Below, piece after piece: positions 23,952 through 25,426 of a DNA stretch of 25,426 nt. Where the stretch lies: the NCBI GenBank assembly GCA_035517695.1, contig DATIYI010000434.1:1-25426 (forward strand), written 5' to 3'. The stretch comes from DATFVJ01 sp035517695 (lineage in GTDB: Bacteria > Actinomycetota > Actinomycetes > Streptosporangiales > Streptosporangiaceae). Position numbers and translations under genes: made by a program. Each line of letters opens with the position of its first letter. The stretch's first letter is position 1. The notes under the pieces were generated by a model. That model made no database searches, was not told the origin of the DNA, and was given only the letters and a program-made list of their open reading frames with translations.

Positions 23952-24033
23952 ATCCTCTCGGCGGCTACGTCAATGCTGCGGACACGATCTGGCGCAGCAC
24001 AAGGGCGGTGCAATCAGCGGGAGGACCAAGTAA

Positions 24034-25007
24034 TTGGTAAATGAACGTGCCGCTGGCTCTGCTGACGAGACCAGGCGACTTGGGCAAGCTGGGCAGGAAA
24101 TAGCGATCGCGGCTGATGCCGACCGGCAGGTCACGCATATGCGCGGCCGGCTTCCCGGTCTCGACGGCGTCCGGGCGCTTGCGGTGCTAGCCGTTATCGC
24201 TTTCCATCTCGGGATGCGCATGATCCCGGGCGGTTTCCTTGGGGTTGATATCTTTTCCGTGCTGAGCGGCTACCTGATCACCGACCTGCTCGTCGCCCAA
24301 TGGGCCCGGTACGGGCAGCTGGACTTGCGCGGATTCTGGATCCGGCGCGCGCGGCGGCTCCTGCCCGCCTTGGCCGTGGTCTTGGTCGCCGTCACCGCGG
24401 CGGTGGCAGTTATCGAACCTGATCAACTGTCCGCGCTCCGGCCGGCGCTGGCCGCCGCGGTCAGCTACTCGAGCAACTGGTACCAAGCTCTTCACCACGT
24501 CTCCTATTTCGCCTCGTTCGGACCACCACCGCCAGTTCAGCACCTGTGGTCCCTGGCCATGGAAGAGCAGCTTTACTTGGCCTGGCCGCTGTTGCCGTGC
24601 TCACGCGCCTGCGGGGCCGACGGACCCGGGTGCTGACTGCCTGGCTGGGAGCGCTCGCGTCGGCGGCGGTAATGGCGCTCATGTACGTGCCCGGCGGCGA
24701 TCCTTCCCGTGTGTACTACGGGACCGACACACACTCGACCGGTCTGCTAGCAGGCGCCGCGCTAGCGCTGACCTGGCCGATGGCCACGCTCGCGAACGCG
24801 CCACGGAAGTTCACGCGCCGACTGGACTACCTCGGGGCGGCCGGGCTCGTGGTGCTGGCCTGCGCTCTGGTTCACTTCGCCGGCATCGACCCGGCCGTAT
24901 ACCCGCTCGGACTGGCCGTCGAACTTCGCACGGCGAAAACGATCATGCGCACCAACCCGCCGAGTACCGGCAAAGGCCGCGGTCTCCAGCCTCGTGAACT
25001 CTCATAA
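24034..25007 (+). pseudogene. acyltransferase 3 (OafA/YrhL type) membrane protein, frameshifted and truncated
   Basis: TTG 24034 has GGGAGG ~9 nt upstream; ATG 24139 is an alternative. The frame contains RLPGLDGVRALAVLAVIAFH (first helix with the catalytic His), GGFLGVDIFSVLSGYLITDL, FWIRRARRLLPAL and HLWSLAMEEQLYLAWPLL, all typical of the family. The phenylalanine normally in IFFVLSG is Ser here. At ~24590 a few bases are missing and the reading moves one frame, continuing VLTRLRGRRTRVLTAWLGAL then YYGTDTHSTGLLAGAALALT. After ~24920 the similarity ends, several helices early, with an unrelated short tail. The family transfers acyl groups to sugars or cell-wall polymers. The C-terminal SGNH domain is absent here but one occurs in inverse orientation at 25.2 kb. 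Confidence 0.85.
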
Positions 25008-25185
25008 GGTGTCTCGGCACGGAGGATGCGACACGACTTCACCGGCGCCGGGTCAACCGGGCCACCATGCACGGGCAACTTTGGTCGCCCTCGCACCTCC
25101 TTGCCTCATGCGGCGGAGCACGGCTATCGATCATCAGCAGCACAAGGCTTGTTAAACTGCTAAAGTCATCGACCCAATGCGGTCG

Positions 25186-25426
25186 CTAGCTGGTGTCGCC
25201 TTCATAAGACGTGACACGGGTCGTGGTCGGCCATTCTGCGGCGTACGGGCGGGGGCTGCGGGTGGCCTGTACCGCTGCCGCCACCATGTGCGCGTACAGC
25301 TTTGCTCCTGGCGGGCGGGGATGCACATGGTCGTCCCAGAGCAGGCGGGTGTGGTGCTCGATGGTGGCGAACCAGTTGGCGAGCACGACGTTGGCGTGCT
25401 GGCGGGCGGCGGCGGCGAGCACCCGG
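25186..25426 (-). CDS. SGNH-domain C-terminus, probably of an acyltransferase (partial at right edge)
   Basis: The minus-strand frame is open to the right edge and ends at 25186. It reads NVVLANWFATIEHHTRLLWD then DHVHPRPPGAKLYAHMVAAA, the D-x-x-H-P block that ends SGNH hydrolase/acyltransferase domains (catalytic Asp and His of DHVHP). In actinobacteria this ending is common in OafA-like proteins that carry an N-terminal acyltransferase 3 domain and a C-terminal SGNH domain. The broken acyltransferase at 24.0-25.0 kb on the other strand lacks precisely this part, so an inversion is possible; a separate gene is equally possible. No frameshift is seen in the visible ~79 codons. Confidence 0.8.
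   Translation of the reverse strand, partial: RVLAAAARQHANVVLANWFATIEHHTRLLWDDHVHPRPPGAKLYAHMVAAAVQATRSPRPYAAEWPTTTRVTSYEGDTS

Overview
The window is high-GC DNA, most likely from an actinobacterium. This is inferred from the strong G/C third-position bias, frequent GTG/TTG starts, GGAGG-type ribosome sites, and family content (DUF4326, a GH3 lipoprotein, a phosphoketolase/acetate kinase pair, a group 3-like [NiFe]-hydrogenase tail, IS1380- and IS1634-type transposase remnants). No rRNA, tRNA or CRISPR array was seen, so the genus cannot be fixed.

Layout. (1) 1-1055 (+): the 3' end of a [NiFe]-hydrogenase large subunit, its maturation protease and a HypA-like nickel chaperone. (2) 1056-5435: a decayed tract with an IS1634-type transposase remnant, an intact MaoC-like hydratase, a broken kdpA directly preceded by a kdpC tail, a small membrane-anchored hypothetical protein, and a fragment of a CPA2 cation/proton antiporter. 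(3) 5436-9060 (+): intact phosphoketolase (xfp) and acetate kinase (ackA), which together turn sugar phosphates into acetate plus ATP. (4) 9061-12322: remnants and chimeras (serine-hydrolase N-terminus, amine-oxidase N-terminus, TetR/AAA chimera) around an intact DUF4326 gene. (5) 12323-14375: a GH3 lipoprotein and a SAM methyltransferase, convergent and overlapping at their 3' ends. (6) 14376-16108: mostly non-coding, with a broken type II toxin-antitoxin pair. (7) 16109-23393 (-): a five-gene co-directional run: halogenase-type flavoprotein, 1-Cys peroxiredoxin, molybdenum-cofactor-sulfurase-like PLP enzyme, FAD oxidoreductase (pseudogene) and epoxide-hydrolase-like alpha/beta hydrolase (pseudogene). 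(8) 23394-25426: an IS1380-type transposase 3' remnant, a frameshifted membrane acyltransferase, and the oppositely oriented SGNH tail of another acyltransferase entering from the right edge.

The main theme is contrast. About eight genes are clean full-length frames, while at least twelve others are truncated, fused or frameshifted, often with several independent lesions. Many lesions are single-base indels, so the read data should be checked. However, nonsense substitutions, larger deletions and junctions between unrelated families point to real decay. The most coherent candidate system is the redox/PLP run at 16.1-23.4 kb. The peroxiredoxin in it has two identical 11-bp sites spaced exactly 22 bp apart just upstream of its start.
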